DNA from: Planctomycetaceae bacterium
Lineage (GTDB): Bacteria; Planctomycetota; Planctomycetia; Planctomycetales; Planctomycetaceae
Direction: 5' to 3'
Length of the DNA stretch: 11,923 nucleotides
Assembly (NCBI GenBank): GCA_003503535.1
Contig: DOCI01000022.1
Span: 14,404-26,326, forward strand
Shown: positions 1-7,311 of the stretch, piece by piece
Position numbering within the stretch: position 1 is the first letter of the stretch
Layout of the letters: every line of letters starts with the position of its first letter
Position numbers and translations under genes: made by a program
Notes under the pieces: generated by a model
Told to the model about the DNA's origin: nothing
Database searches by the model: none
The model's input: the letters and a program-made list of their open reading frames with translations, nothing else

Positions 1-55
1 TTAAACATTAAAAAAGGTTCGTGTCATAATCATCATCAAAGATGAGCTGATCAAC

Positions 56-95
56 AAAAGAGACTCCGTACTGATTTCAGTTCGGAGTCTCTTTT
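56..95. terminator. Bidirectional intrinsic terminator
   Basis: A perfect 13-bp inverted repeat pairs 56-68 with 83-95. A further 4-bp ACTG/CAGT stem sits inside it at 70-73/78-81. The outer arms are AAAA on the left and TTTT on the right, so the RNA would end in a U-run whichever strand is read. It lies 27 bases past the stop codon of the minus-strand gene at 122-1900, where a terminator for that gene is expected. It may also end a plus-strand gene lying left of the window. Positions 1-55 contain no open frame that I can assign. Confidence 0.85.
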
Positions 96-121
96 CATTG
101 GATAATGCTGGCAATCAAGCC

Positions 122-1900
122 TCATTGCTGCGGTGGTGGAGGTAGGCGGAAGAATGATTTCGTTACCGAGTCGATTCGCTTCTCCACTTTCGTCTGATAA
201 ATTGGCGGTGAAGGCAAAATCTCAACTGGCGAAGTACTGACTCGCTCACGAAATTTCTCTGCTGTTTCCGTGAGCTTCTGTTCTGCGTTGGCCTGTCGAT
301 CATTGCCAGGCAACGTGGGATCATTCTGTATCGCAGAAAACAGTCCAGCGATCAAATCGTCAGTCGTTTTGTAATCCGAGTGATCCATTTCTCGATTAAA
401 TGGATTCTCAACAATCGTCTCCTCGGGCGGGGCAGGAATCGATTCCACGATTTCCTGATTCTTGATGATCTCCTGTTTGATCTCTGAAAACGGATTGAAT
501 GGTTCGTCAGCAGTTGGTGCGAGAGAACTCAACTTGGGGGAGTAAGTCGCATTGTTCCATCCCGCTAACAATGCAATATAAATGAGGCGAGCGGTGGCGG
601 CTTCCTGGTTTTCAAGGGTATTGGGAAGTTGGACGTCCACACTGGAATAGTTATGAGCCGGCTCCACTCCACTGATCTCCAGTTCCGAAGTCACACGGTA
701 GGAACCGGGAACCGACATTAAGGCATCGATCGATTCCTGATCGGAGGAGAACGTCAGCTTTCCACGATCGAGCATTCCACGAGAAACGCGAACGAGCCGC
801 GATGGAGACAAATCTGAGATTCGTCGAGACAGATCTGCTTCCGAAAGTGGTGATTTCGGATTGGCAATCAGGACATCGAGTCTTTGATGAGAACTGGCCC
901 CATCAAGCCATTCGCTTCGCAGGCTCGCAAACAGAGCCGACAACACGCCTGGATTATTGCTGATCGAATCATCCAGTACACAGACAGTTCGCTGAGAGCC
1001 GTTACCGATTGTGAACTGTCGCCAGCTTTCTGGACTCACACTAGCTTGATGAGTCTCCTGCACTTGTTTTGTGAGAGATTCCTTTTGATTTTCTACTTGA
1101 TCAAATTTCCTACTGGTTGTTTCGACAAGTTCTTCCAGATCGGAAGGCACAGGCACTCCGAAAGGAGAACGTTTTTGCTCGGTTACTTTTTCAGTGGTTG
1201 TCGATTCAATGGAATTGCTGAATTTGTCGCTGTTCTCGAACTTTGCAGGCTTTTCAGTCGACTCAGTCACTTTGGAGGAAGGGTCATCCCACAAGGACGT
1301 ATTTGTCCGTCGCGATCGAGAATTTGTCTGGGTGGCTGGAACGGGTGCTGTCTCCTTTGGTGTCGCTTTGGGAGTACCGGTCATGGATTCACCCAGGCTG
1401 ACAAGATCTGTCGGGAGCTTATTTTTAAAATCACTGGGAATTGGAATCGGCTCGGACAACTTATTTTCTGAAAAGCCAGGGGCCTCTGAATTTGAAGTGT
1501 TGAAACCTGGGGCCTCGCCAAAACTACTCCATTCCGAGAACGGATCAAACGGTTCACTGACTGGTGAAGATGAACCGAGAGAGGTCATCTGCTGTTTCTG
1601 ATAAGCGTATCCAATTCCACAGAGAATCAGGACGGCGAGAAAATGTCTTGTAACTGAAAGCATAGCTTTTTTGCCTGAGTGAGAACGTTCGGAAGTCGGT
1701 TTTTTCTCACTCAAAGCCGCAGGCTTAACGACAGCAGGCGTGTTAACTTTCCACTCCTTTTGAGTCAGCGCATAGGTTGGCTTCGTCTCGGGAACAGGAG
1801 AGTCAACAGCGGTAGAGATGCTTTCACCCTCAACAGATTCCGGATTTGTGGAATCGTTGCTGGCCAGCATACGCCGTCTTTGTTTATAGCGTGCAAACAT
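122..1900 (-). CDS. Single-pass membrane-anchored, Pro/Ser/Thr-rich protein of unknown function
   Basis: A 592-residue protein that I do not recognise. Residues 1-80 are polar and basic. One hydrophobic stretch at about 86-100 (HFLAVLILCGIGYAY) looks like an uncleaved membrane anchor, so the rest is probably extracytoplasmic. Residues 105-290 are low in complexity and rich in Ser, Thr, Pro and Glu, as expected of a flexible linker. Residues about 295-450 look like a folded domain, with predicted beta/alpha pieces such as RTVCVLDDS and RLDVLIANP. The tail is again proline-rich and ends in PPPPQQ. Short motifs recur: EPFDPFSE near 116 and EPFNPFSE near 466, and EAPGF twice near 129 and 139. The ATG at 1900 has a GAGG about 9 bases upstream, which supports the start. 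The gene stands alone, with a strong terminator after its TGA stop. Long open frames on the opposite strand (884-1471, 1194-1601) look like shadows. The function is unknown; an envelope role is only inferred from the anchor. Confidence 0.8.
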   Translation of the reverse strand: MFARYKQRRRMLASNDSTNPESVEGESISTAVDSPVPETKPTYALTQKEWKVNTPAVVKPAALSEKKPTSERSHSGKKAMLSVTRHFLAVLILCGIGYAYQKQQMTSLGSSSPVSEPFDPFSEWSSFGEAPGFNTSNSEAPGFSENKLSEPIPIPSDFKNKLPTDLVSLGESMTGTPKATPKETAPVPATQTNSRSRRTNTSLWDDPSSKVTESTEKPAKFENSDKFSNSIESTTTEKVTEQKRSPFGVPVPSDLEELVETTSRKFDQVENQKESLTKQVQETHQASVSPESWRQFTIGNGSQRTVCVLDDSISNNPGVLSALFASLRSEWLDGASSHQRLDVLIANPKSPLSEADLSRRISDLSPSRLVRVSRGMLDRGKLTFSSDQESIDALMSVPGSYRVTSELEISGVEPAHNYSSVDVQLPNTLENQEAATARLIYIALLAGWNNATYSPKLSSLAPTADEPFNPFSEIKQEIIKNQEIVESIPAPPEETIVENPFNREMDHSDYKTTDDLIAGLFSAIQNDPTLPGNDRQANAEQKLTETAEKFRERVSTSPVEILPSPPIYQTKVEKRIDSVTKSFFRLPPPPQQ

Positions 1901-1954
1901 GATGCAATGCCTCTATGCGCATCGGGAGTGGAAAACGTAAGACGTGCTCCGACT

Positions 1955-1971
1955 CTGTTCCTCCGGAACAG
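1955..1971. repeat. Short perfect palindrome upstream of the 122-1900 gene
   Basis: CTGTTCC (1955-1961) pairs with GGAACAG (1965-1971) around a 3-base loop. It lies 55 bases upstream of the start codon of the minus-strand gene, in its probable leader. There is no T-run, so it is unlikely to be a terminator. It is the first of a series of small palindromes filling this spacer. Confidence 0.5.
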
Positions 1972-1998
1972 GTTGCGTTGTCGTTACAAGCCTGGAAA

Positions 1999-2025
1999 TA
2001 AATGTCAGACAGTGCCAGACATTTA
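1999..2025. repeat. Imperfect palindromic element, 8-bp arms
   Basis: TAAATGTC (1999-2006) and GACATTTA (2018-2025) are perfect inverted arms around an 11-base centre. The element lies in the non-coding stretch between the two minus-strand genes. Its use is unknown. A dispersed intergenic repeat is more likely than an operator, given the similar elements next to it. Confidence 0.45.
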
Positions 2026-2038
2026 GGTCATACTTTTT

Positions 2039-2064
2039 GTTGGGCTACGCTTCGTTCACCCAAC
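2039..2064. repeat. REP-like palindrome, GTTGGG...CCCAAC
   Basis: GTTGGG (2039-2044) and CCCAAC (2059-2064) flank a 14-base centre that contains a smaller ACG-CTT-CGT fold at 2047-2055. The form resembles the dispersed repeats I associate with planctomycete spacers. That resemblance is from memory and was not checked. The neighbouring palindromes support a repeat cluster. Confidence 0.45.
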
Positions 2065-2142
2065 CTGCCATTGTTGATGACTGAGCACAAACATTCCTGC
2101 CTGTGCGAATTACATTAGTGCTTTTGACAAACTCAAATTTAG

Positions 2143-2217
2143 GGTGACACTGGCTCTGCCAGTGCCATGTAACTTCAGTTTAGTCTCGACTTGCCCTGGC
2201 GAAGCCAGTGGCACACC
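2143..2217. repeat. Inverted pair of REP-like hairpins (BIME-like)
   Basis: Two related hairpins face each other. The left one (2143-2167) starts GGTG and folds as CACTGGC-TCT-GCCAGTG (2148-2164), a perfect 7-bp stem. The right one (2192-2217), read on the minus strand, also starts GGTG and folds with a GAA/TTC loop; its 9-bp stem (2192-2200 with 2204-2213) has one bulged base at 2209. Aligned head to head the two units share the GGTG head, the CACTGGC core and the GCCAG return arm. A common head plus an imperfect palindrome, in inverted pairs, is the usual build of REP/BIME elements. The pair lies between the stop codon of the 2245-2928 gene and the start of the 122-1900 gene, and ends 28 bases past that stop codon. 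Confidence 0.6.
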
Positions 2218-2244
2218 ATCGTAAGCTTCAATAGAAACGATCCA

Positions 2245-2928
2245 TTAGCTTTCGATGCCAAGTCGATAACACAATTGTTCGAACTCTTCGGTGTATTCTG
2301 AAGTTGAAGAATGGACGTGCTCGGCTTCGGTAATGAACTTGAGTTCTTTACGGCAGTCGAGGCCGTGTCGTCGTAAAATGGCTTCAAACGGGAAGAGATC
2401 CTGTCCGTAAAGCAGAATCAGTTTGTGCTCGTCAAATTGAACCTCTAGAGGAATCTTTGGATTCACAACCGCAATTCCAGTACAGCCATCGTTGAGCAGC
2501 ATATCTTCATGATCGAAGAGGGTGCTTTTGAGGACCGGCAGGTCAATCGACTCACGATACAAATCGCGATGAACACCAGCGGCTTGCTCGTGACTGGTTT
2601 CGAGAATCAGGTCGACTTCATCTCCCAGAGGATCGAGCAGGTCAATAAACAAATCGATGAGTCGTTCAGACGATTGAGCCGCCAGAATTACGGGAATCTC
2701 AACACCAGTATCTTTGTCCTGATAACTATCACGACGATAACCGGCACTGGGAACGACATCGAGATTATACGAAGGGCGGATTGCATCGGTGAGTTTGAAA
2801 CTCCCATAACGGGAGATACTCAGATGATGCTCCAATTGCTCTTCGGACAGGTGATCGAAACTGCTGCGCTGCGTTTCGATGCCTCCGTCTCGATGATTTG
2901 TCCTGATGATTCGTTTGAGAAATCCCAT
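2245..2928 (-). CDS. Conserved-looking hypothetical protein
   Basis: A 227-residue soluble protein with no signal peptide or membrane segment; I cannot name its family. It opens with a basic stretch (MGFLKRIIRTNHRDGG). The body has normal globular composition, with hydrophobic runs such as VEIPVILAAQ (76-85), LIDLFIDLLD (90-99), GIAVVNPKIPLEVQF (151-165) and KLILLYG (169-175), and an acidic C-terminus. The frame stays open 79 codons further upstream, to an ATG at 3165 (306 residues). I prefer the ATG at 2928 because the first part of the extension reads poorly, with many AGG, AGA and TGT codons. No strong Shine-Dalgarno stands before either start; only AAAGAAC precedes 2928. The later part of the extension (about 2960-3090) reads more like coding sequence, so the longer form cannot be excluded. 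The gene diverges from glnE and is followed by REP-like repeats. Function unknown. Confidence 0.7.
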   Translation of the reverse strand: MGFLKRIIRTNHRDGGIETQRSSFDHLSEEQLEHHLSISRYGSFKLTDAIRPSYNLDVVPSAGYRRDSYQDKDTGVEIPVILAAQSSERLIDLFIDLLDPLGDEVDLILETSHEQAAGVHRDLYRESIDLPVLKSTLFDHEDMLLNDGCTGIAVVNPKIPLEVQFDEHKLILLYGQDLFPFEAILRRHGLDCRKELKFITEAEHVHSSTSEYTEEFEQLCYRLGIES

Positions 2929-3167
2929 AGTAATCTGTTCTTTCAACGACTTGTCAACTTTTCCGGAACAATCCTGTTGGTTGTTGTTCCTGAGAGTTCG
3001 TTTGTGAAGCTCTCCTGCAATTTGGTCGAGTGATTGTGCACGCAATACAGAATCACCCAAAAGGCGGCGAATTGCCGCGATCCCTTCCCTGGTCGTTTCC
3101 ACTCTACAAAACCTAGAACATGATTCTGAGTTGTGTCGAATTGGAATCCTGTTGCGTCTCGACATTG

Positions 3168-3180
3168 CCCGACTCTCGGG
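3168..3180. repeat. Small palindrome just upstream of the alternative start at 3165
   Basis: CCCGA (3168-3172) pairs with TCGGG (3176-3180) around CTC. It sits 2 bases upstream of the ATG of the longer form of the 2245 gene. If that start were used, the hairpin would occupy the ribosome-binding site, which is a further reason to doubt it. Confidence 0.35.
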
Positions 3181-3216
3181 GGTGACCTCTCATTCGTGTT
3201 ACAATCGCTTTAATCC

Positions 3217-3288
3217 GTACCGGAAAAATCCCACCTGAGCCGTTTCATCTCTTCAGAGCTGTTTCCAGGCTCATCAGGTTTCCGGTAC
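3217..3288. other. Long imperfect inverted repeat in the divergent spacer before glnE
   Basis: The outer arms GTACCGGAA (3217-3225) and TTCCGGTAC (3280-3288) pair perfectly over 9 bp. Inside, ACCTGA (3233-3238) pairs with TCAGGT (3274-3279), and GCC (3239-3241) pairs with GGC (3268-3270), with small bulges. It is part of the gene-poor stretch 2929-3615 between the 2245 gene and glnE. It could be a folded transcript leader of either gene or a degraded mobile repeat. No known riboswitch pattern is visible, and the 63-codon minus-strand frame at 3245-3436 looks like chance. Confidence 0.4.
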
Positions 3289-3429
3289 TCAAACCTAGCA
3301 TCTGGTTGACCATTCGGAGGAAAATCAGGCTCTGGTTGGACGAATTCCAGTCAGTTAGAACGTCAAAAGGTTCAGTTAGCGATGTTTGGTCATACAGGAA
3401 ACTCAGGTCGAGTTTACCGTTAAGTGCGA

Positions 3430-3452
3430 AAGTCATTACTCAGCAATGACTT
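3430..3452. promoter_or_regulatory. Perfect 8-bp dyad upstream of glnE
   Basis: AAGTCATT (3430-3437) and AATGACTT (3445-3452) flank a 7-base centre, ACTCAGC. The size and spacing suit a dimeric regulator site. It lies about 165-185 bases upstream of the glnE start codon and about 100 bases upstream of the -10-like box. It could also be a small hairpin; no T-run follows on the plus strand. No regulator can be named. Confidence 0.3.
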
Positions 3453-3550
3453 AGAGAGATTTTCCAAGGTTTGCAAAACTCCGGAAGATTGATTCAAGTT
3501 GGATCTATCGCCACAGAGGGTTCTGCTGAAGTGCAATTCCTACATCAGAC

Positions 3551-3559
3551 TGTAATAAT
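3551..3559 (+). promoter_or_regulatory. Possible extended -10 box for glnE
   Basis: TG-T-AATAAT at 3551-3559 resembles an extended -10 box and lies 57 bases before the ATG at 3616. No good -35 box is visible at the expected distance, so this is a weak candidate based on position and composition only. Confidence 0.25.
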
Positions 3560-3615
3560 GTCAATCCGCAGGATTGTTGAAGACATCAAAAAGACAGGTC
3601 AGGATTAGTAGCGTC

Positions 3616-6600
3616 ATGGATGGATTGGAAAACGGGCAGGAACGGCTGCTGTTACCCGTGACAGAGGAGATGTCGAAGCGAGAAGAAGTCTTGAAATCGC
3701 TCGGCTTTGATGACATTCCAATTGCTATTCTGCGTCTGTCACATATTTGTGAAAACGATGAGCAACGCAAAATCTTTCAACCCTGCTTCAGGAATTTTCT
3801 GTATTCGCTTTCGGAGTCTGCCAATTCCGATCAGTCTCTGTTGAATTTTGAACGCTATTTGCAGCGATACGGCGATCGCACCGAATTGTTTGGATTCCTG
3901 GCGGCCAACCCCCGTGCTGTCGAAATTCTAGTCCGATTGTTTGTCGGCAGTCAGTTTTTGACGGAAATCCTACTGAGGAACCCGGGCTACCTGGAAGATT
4001 TGACAAACCATAAGCGACTGGCCGAATTTAAAAGTCGCAGCGAGTTCTATGAGGAAGCGGTCAACTACGTTCAATCAGCAGAAAGTTATGATCAAAAACT
4101 ATCGAAGCTTCGTCATTTTCAGCATTGGGAACTGTTGCGAATTGGCGCGTGCGACTCGTTTGGTTTGATGGATTTCAAAAGTGTGACGCTGCAACTTTCC
4201 TTGTTGGCTGATGCGCTGGTTCAATTATGTCTGGATGTCGCATCTGAAAAAGATCAGATTCCGTCTGAGGATTTCGTTGTCCTGGCCTTTGGAAAACTCG
4301 GGGGAGAAGAACTGAATTACAGTTCGGATATCGATCTGATTTTCATCGCACTCAAAGATGCCAGTCACTACTGGTCACTGGGACAGTCACTGATTGAAGC
4401 AATCTCCAAGGCTACTTCTGACGGATTTCTTTATCGCGTCGACATGCGACTGCGCCCCTGGGGGCGCTCGGGAGCACTGGTTTGTTCTGAAGATGCCTAT
4501 CTGAGCTATCTTGAGAAAAACGGGATGCTATGGGAAAAACAGGCGTTATTAAAAGCACGTCCCATCGCGGGAAATCTCGAAGCCGGGCGGCAAATTCTGA
4601 AACGCATCGAGCCAATCCTCTTCAATAATGATTCCGAGGAAATTCGCAATAATGTCCTGAGTATGAAATCCGGAATCGAAAAGGATTTGAACAAACAGGG
4701 ACGCCACTGGGGTGAAGTCAAAGGCGGGAAAGGGTCGATCCGCGATATCGAATTCACCGTGCAGTATCTGCAGTTGATTGCTGGCCGTGAAAATCCGCAG
4801 GTCCGCAGCATTAATACGCTCGATGGTCTTGTCCGACTGGTCGAGCAGCAGATGATCAAAGTGGATGAGTTCCGGCATCTTTCGGATGGCTATCTCTTCT
4901 TACGCACAATTGAGCATGTGCTGCAGTTAACACATTACAAGCAGATTCATCACATTCCGCAACAGGATCGTGAACTGGCTTATCTGGCTCGAAAACTCGA
5001 TTTTCCCGATCCGGCAACATTTGTGTCATACTTCGAGCGACATGCGACAGCCATTCGTCGCATCTTCGATAAATATCTGAAACGTCCATATGCAGAAGTC
5101 GAAATCGACGAACAGGAAGCTCGGCCTTTGCTCGAACTGGTTTCAGAAGCACAGCCAGATTATGTCTCGACGTTTACGGAAGATGAAATCAAACAACATG
5201 CAAAAATCCTCGATGATCTCCCACGTAACGAATACATTCAGGTTTCAGCCACGCGCTTATCGGAATTTGAGTGGCATGTGATTGTGGCTGGGATCGATCT
5301 CGTCGGCCAATTCTCGGTCACCTGTGGAATGCTCTTCGCACATGGGTTTGATATTCAACGCGGGCATGTCTTCACAGGATTATTTCCAACTCGATATTCG
5401 ACAGGATCTGATTCACGCACTAAACGCAAAGGCCGCAGTCGTTTCATTACTGCACTCGATGTCCGCACCTCCGTCGAAAATCCTCCCGATGACATCTGGC
5501 TCAAGTACATGGTGGAGTGTCGTAAGATCAGCCATCTCCTGCATCGTGGAAAAATCCGAGACGTCCAGGGGATATTGGCGAAACGTGTCGGGCAGGCGTT
5601 ATCCAATCAACCTCGACAGGATGATTTAATATTACCCGTGGAGCTGGAGATTGATAACGAAGTCGACCCACACAGCACGGTGATTGATATCTCAGGTGAC
5701 GATGTCCCTGGTTTTCTGTACGAACTGATGACCAGCGTCGCGTTGTGCGGGGTACAGATTTCGCGAGTGATCGTCGACTCGACAGAAGAACGCGTACAGG
5801 ATCGACTTTATGTCCGTGACCTGCAGGGAAACAAAATCACCGACGAAGCGAAACTGCAACAGTTGCGTGCGACAATTGTGTTGATCAAACACTTTGCTCA
5901 CCTGGTCCCTTCAGCTCCGCATCCGGAGTCGGCACTCCTGCATTTTCAGGAAATGCTTGATCATCTTTTCAGCCAACCCGACTGGATGGACCAACTCTCG
6001 TCGCTCGAACAGCCTTCGGTGTTGGACGCCCTGGTCAAGGTACTGGGAATTAGCGACTTTCTCTGGGAAGACTTTTTACGGCTGCAGTATGCGAATCTGT
6101 TTCCAGTGGTCACCGATATTGAAAGTTTAAAGATCACCAAAGACCAAAAGCAGTTGGAACGGGAATTGAAGCAGGCATTGGTGGGAAAGAAAACCTCAGC
6201 AGAACAGGTTGAAGTTCTCAATTCGTATAAAGATCGTGAACTTGTTCGCAGCGATATGCGACATATTCTCGAATACAATAATACGTTCGGGAAATTTTCT
6301 GAAGAATTGACCGATATTGCTGAGGTCATTGTGCGTCAAGCGGTCAAACTGATTTATCAATCGCTTAAAAAGCAGTACGGACAGCCCTCTTTGAGTGATG
6401 GTTCAACTTGTCGATTCTGCGTCGCCGCACTGGGCAAAGGGGGCGGGCGGGAACTTGGTTTTGCATCCGACATCGAACTGATGTTTCTGTTTGAAGAAAA
6501 AGGCAACACGACTGGAAAGAATTCCATTCGGAATACGGAATTCTTTACGAAGCTCGTTGAAGAATTCCGCTCAATCATTCGCGCCAAAAGCGATGGGATT

Positions 6601-7272
6601 TTTGAAATTGATTTGAGATTGCGTCCATATGGAAAAGCAGGCAGTCTGGCCGTTTCGCTGGAAGCGTTCACTCAATATTTTGGAAGCGAAGGAGCAGCCT
6701 GGCCCTATGAACGTCAGGCTCTTGTGAAGTTGCGGCCCATTGCTGGAGATCCAGCATTTTCGAAGGTCGTTGTGAATTTGCGCGATGAACTCGTTTATAC
6801 AGGCGAGCCATTCGATGTCAGTGCGATGCGCGGAATTCGGGAAAAACAGGTTCGCCAGCTGGTGCATCCGGGAACGATCAATGCCAAACTGAGCCCAGGC
6901 TGTCTGGTCGATTGTGAGTATCTCGTCCAGGGATTGCAGATTACCTACGGCAAAAAACATCCTGAACTTAGAACAACCAACACACGCGAAGCATTAAGAA
7001 AACTGGAAGCACTCGGTTTAATGTCTCATGAGCAGAGAATCATTCTGCGAGATTGTTATCGCTTTCTCCGAGGCTTGATCGATGCCCTGAGAATTGTCCG
7101 GGGGAATGCAAGTGAACTGACCATCCCTGATATGGAATCTGAAGAATTCGAATATCTCGCCCGTCGCATGAACTACGCCGGACGCAGCCACGAATTAAAA
7201 GAAGAACTTCAGCACGTGATGCAGACCATCATTGAAATGACAAATCTGCTGGAAATCCCCGCAGATCAATAA
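3616..7272 (+). CDS. glnE: Bifunctional glutamine synthetase adenylyltransferase / adenylyl-removing enzyme with embedded ACT domains
   Basis: GlnE adenylylates glutamine synthetase to switch it off and removes AMP by phosphorolysis to switch it on, in the cytoplasm. In residues from the ATG at 3616 (1218 aa), the N-terminal adenylyl-removase half carries FGKLGGEELN and SSDIDLIF (225-243; D238, D240), RVDMRLRPWG (D276) and the GSIRDIEF segment near 373. The C-terminal transferase half carries GKGGGREL (940-947), ASDIELMF (D952, E954), EIDLRLRPYG (D999) and VDCEYL (D1099, E1101). Between the halves, about 551-589 and 687-754 resemble the two C-terminal ACT domains of GlnD; the second reads STVIDISGDDVPGFLYEL and ends DLQGNKITDEAKLQQLRATI. 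E. coli GlnE is 946 aa, and the extra length is mostly this insert plus a longer N-terminus. Known GlnE enzymes respond to glutamine and PII; sensing of glutamine by the insert is my inference. The frame is open from TTG 3574, but ATG 3616, with AGGA 11 bases upstream, is preferred. No glnA or glnB is nearby. Confidence 0.95.
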   Translation: MDGLENGQERLLLPVTEEMSKREEVLKSLGFDDIPIAILRLSHICENDEQRKIFQPCFRNFLYSLSESANSDQSLLNFERYLQRYGDRTELFGFLAANPRAVEILVRLFVGSQFLTEILLRNPGYLEDLTNHKRLAEFKSRSEFYEEAVNYVQSAESYDQKLSKLRHFQHWELLRIGACDSFGLMDFKSVTLQLSLLADALVQLCLDVASEKDQIPSEDFVVLAFGKLGGEELNYSSDIDLIFIALKDASHYWSLGQSLIEAISKATSDGFLYRVDMRLRPWGRSGALVCSEDAYLSYLEKNGMLWEKQALLKARPIAGNLEAGRQILKRIEPILFNNDSEEIRNNVLSMKSGIEKDLNKQGRHWGEVKGGKGSIRDIEFTVQYLQLIAGRENPQVRSINTLDGLVRLVEQQMIKVDEFRHLSDGYLFLRTIEHVLQLTHYKQIHHIPQQDRELAYLARKLDFPDPATFVSYFERHATAIRRIFDKYLKRPYAEVEIDEQEARPLLELVSEAQPDYVSTFTEDEIKQHAKILDDLPRNEYIQVSATRLSEFEWHVIVAGIDLVGQFSVTCGMLFAHGFDIQRGHVFTGLFPTRYSTGSDSRTKRKGRSRFITALDVRTSVENPPDDIWLKYMVECRKISHLLHRGKIRDVQGILAKRVGQALSNQPRQDDLILPVELEIDNEVDPHSTVIDISGDDVPGFLYELMTSVALCGVQISRVIVDSTEERVQDRLYVRDLQGNKITDEAKLQQLRATIVLIKHFAHLVPSAPHPESALLHFQEMLDHLFSQPDWMDQLSSLEQPSVLDALVKVLGISDFLWEDFLRLQYANLFPVVTDIESLKITKDQKQLERELKQALVGKKTSAEQVEVLNSYKDRELVRSDMRHILEYNNTFGKFSEELTDIAEVIVRQAVKLIYQSLKKQYGQPSLSDGSTCRFCVAALGKGGGRELGFASDIELMFLFEEKGNTTGKNSIRNTEFFTKLVEEFRSIIRAKSDGIFEIDLRLRPYGKAGSLAVSLEAFTQYFGSEGAAWPYERQALVKLRPIAGDPAFSKVVVNLRDELVYTGEPFDVSAMRGIREKQVRQLVHPGTINAKLSPGCLVDCEYLVQGLQITYGKKHPELRTTNTREALRKLEALGLMSHEQRIILRDCYRFLRGLIDALRIVRGNASELTIPDMESEEFEYLARRMNYAGRSHELKEELQHVMQTIIEMTNLLEIPADQ

Positions 7273-7311
7273 CGCAATATTATCGTATGATTTGTCCCGC
7301 ATTGCAGGATT

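Noticed and set aside
884..1601. Plus-strand open frames of 195 and 135 codons opposite the first gene
   Set aside because: Both lie wholly inside the 592-codon minus-strand gene. They are Cys/Arg/Phe-rich without motifs or a good ribosome-binding site, and look like shadows of that gene.
1679..2026. Plus-strand 115-codon frame covering the start of the first gene and part of the spacer
   Set aside because: It overlaps the real start region, runs into the palindrome cluster, and has a composition rich in Arg and Cys without recognisable features.
2509..3033. Plus-strand 174-codon frame opposite the 2245 gene
   Set aside because: It is antisense to a more protein-like frame and is rich in Thr/Ile repeats typical of a reversed coding strand. 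No Shine-Dalgarno was seen.
3245..3436. Minus-strand 63-codon frame in the glnE upstream spacer
   Set aside because: No ribosome-binding site, no motif, and it overlaps part of the inverted repeat and the dyad; it is open by chance.
7273..7311. Possible shared terminator between convergent glnE and pcm
   Set aside because: Only a weak GCAAT/ATTGC pairing over a long loop is present, with no T-run; not enough to call.
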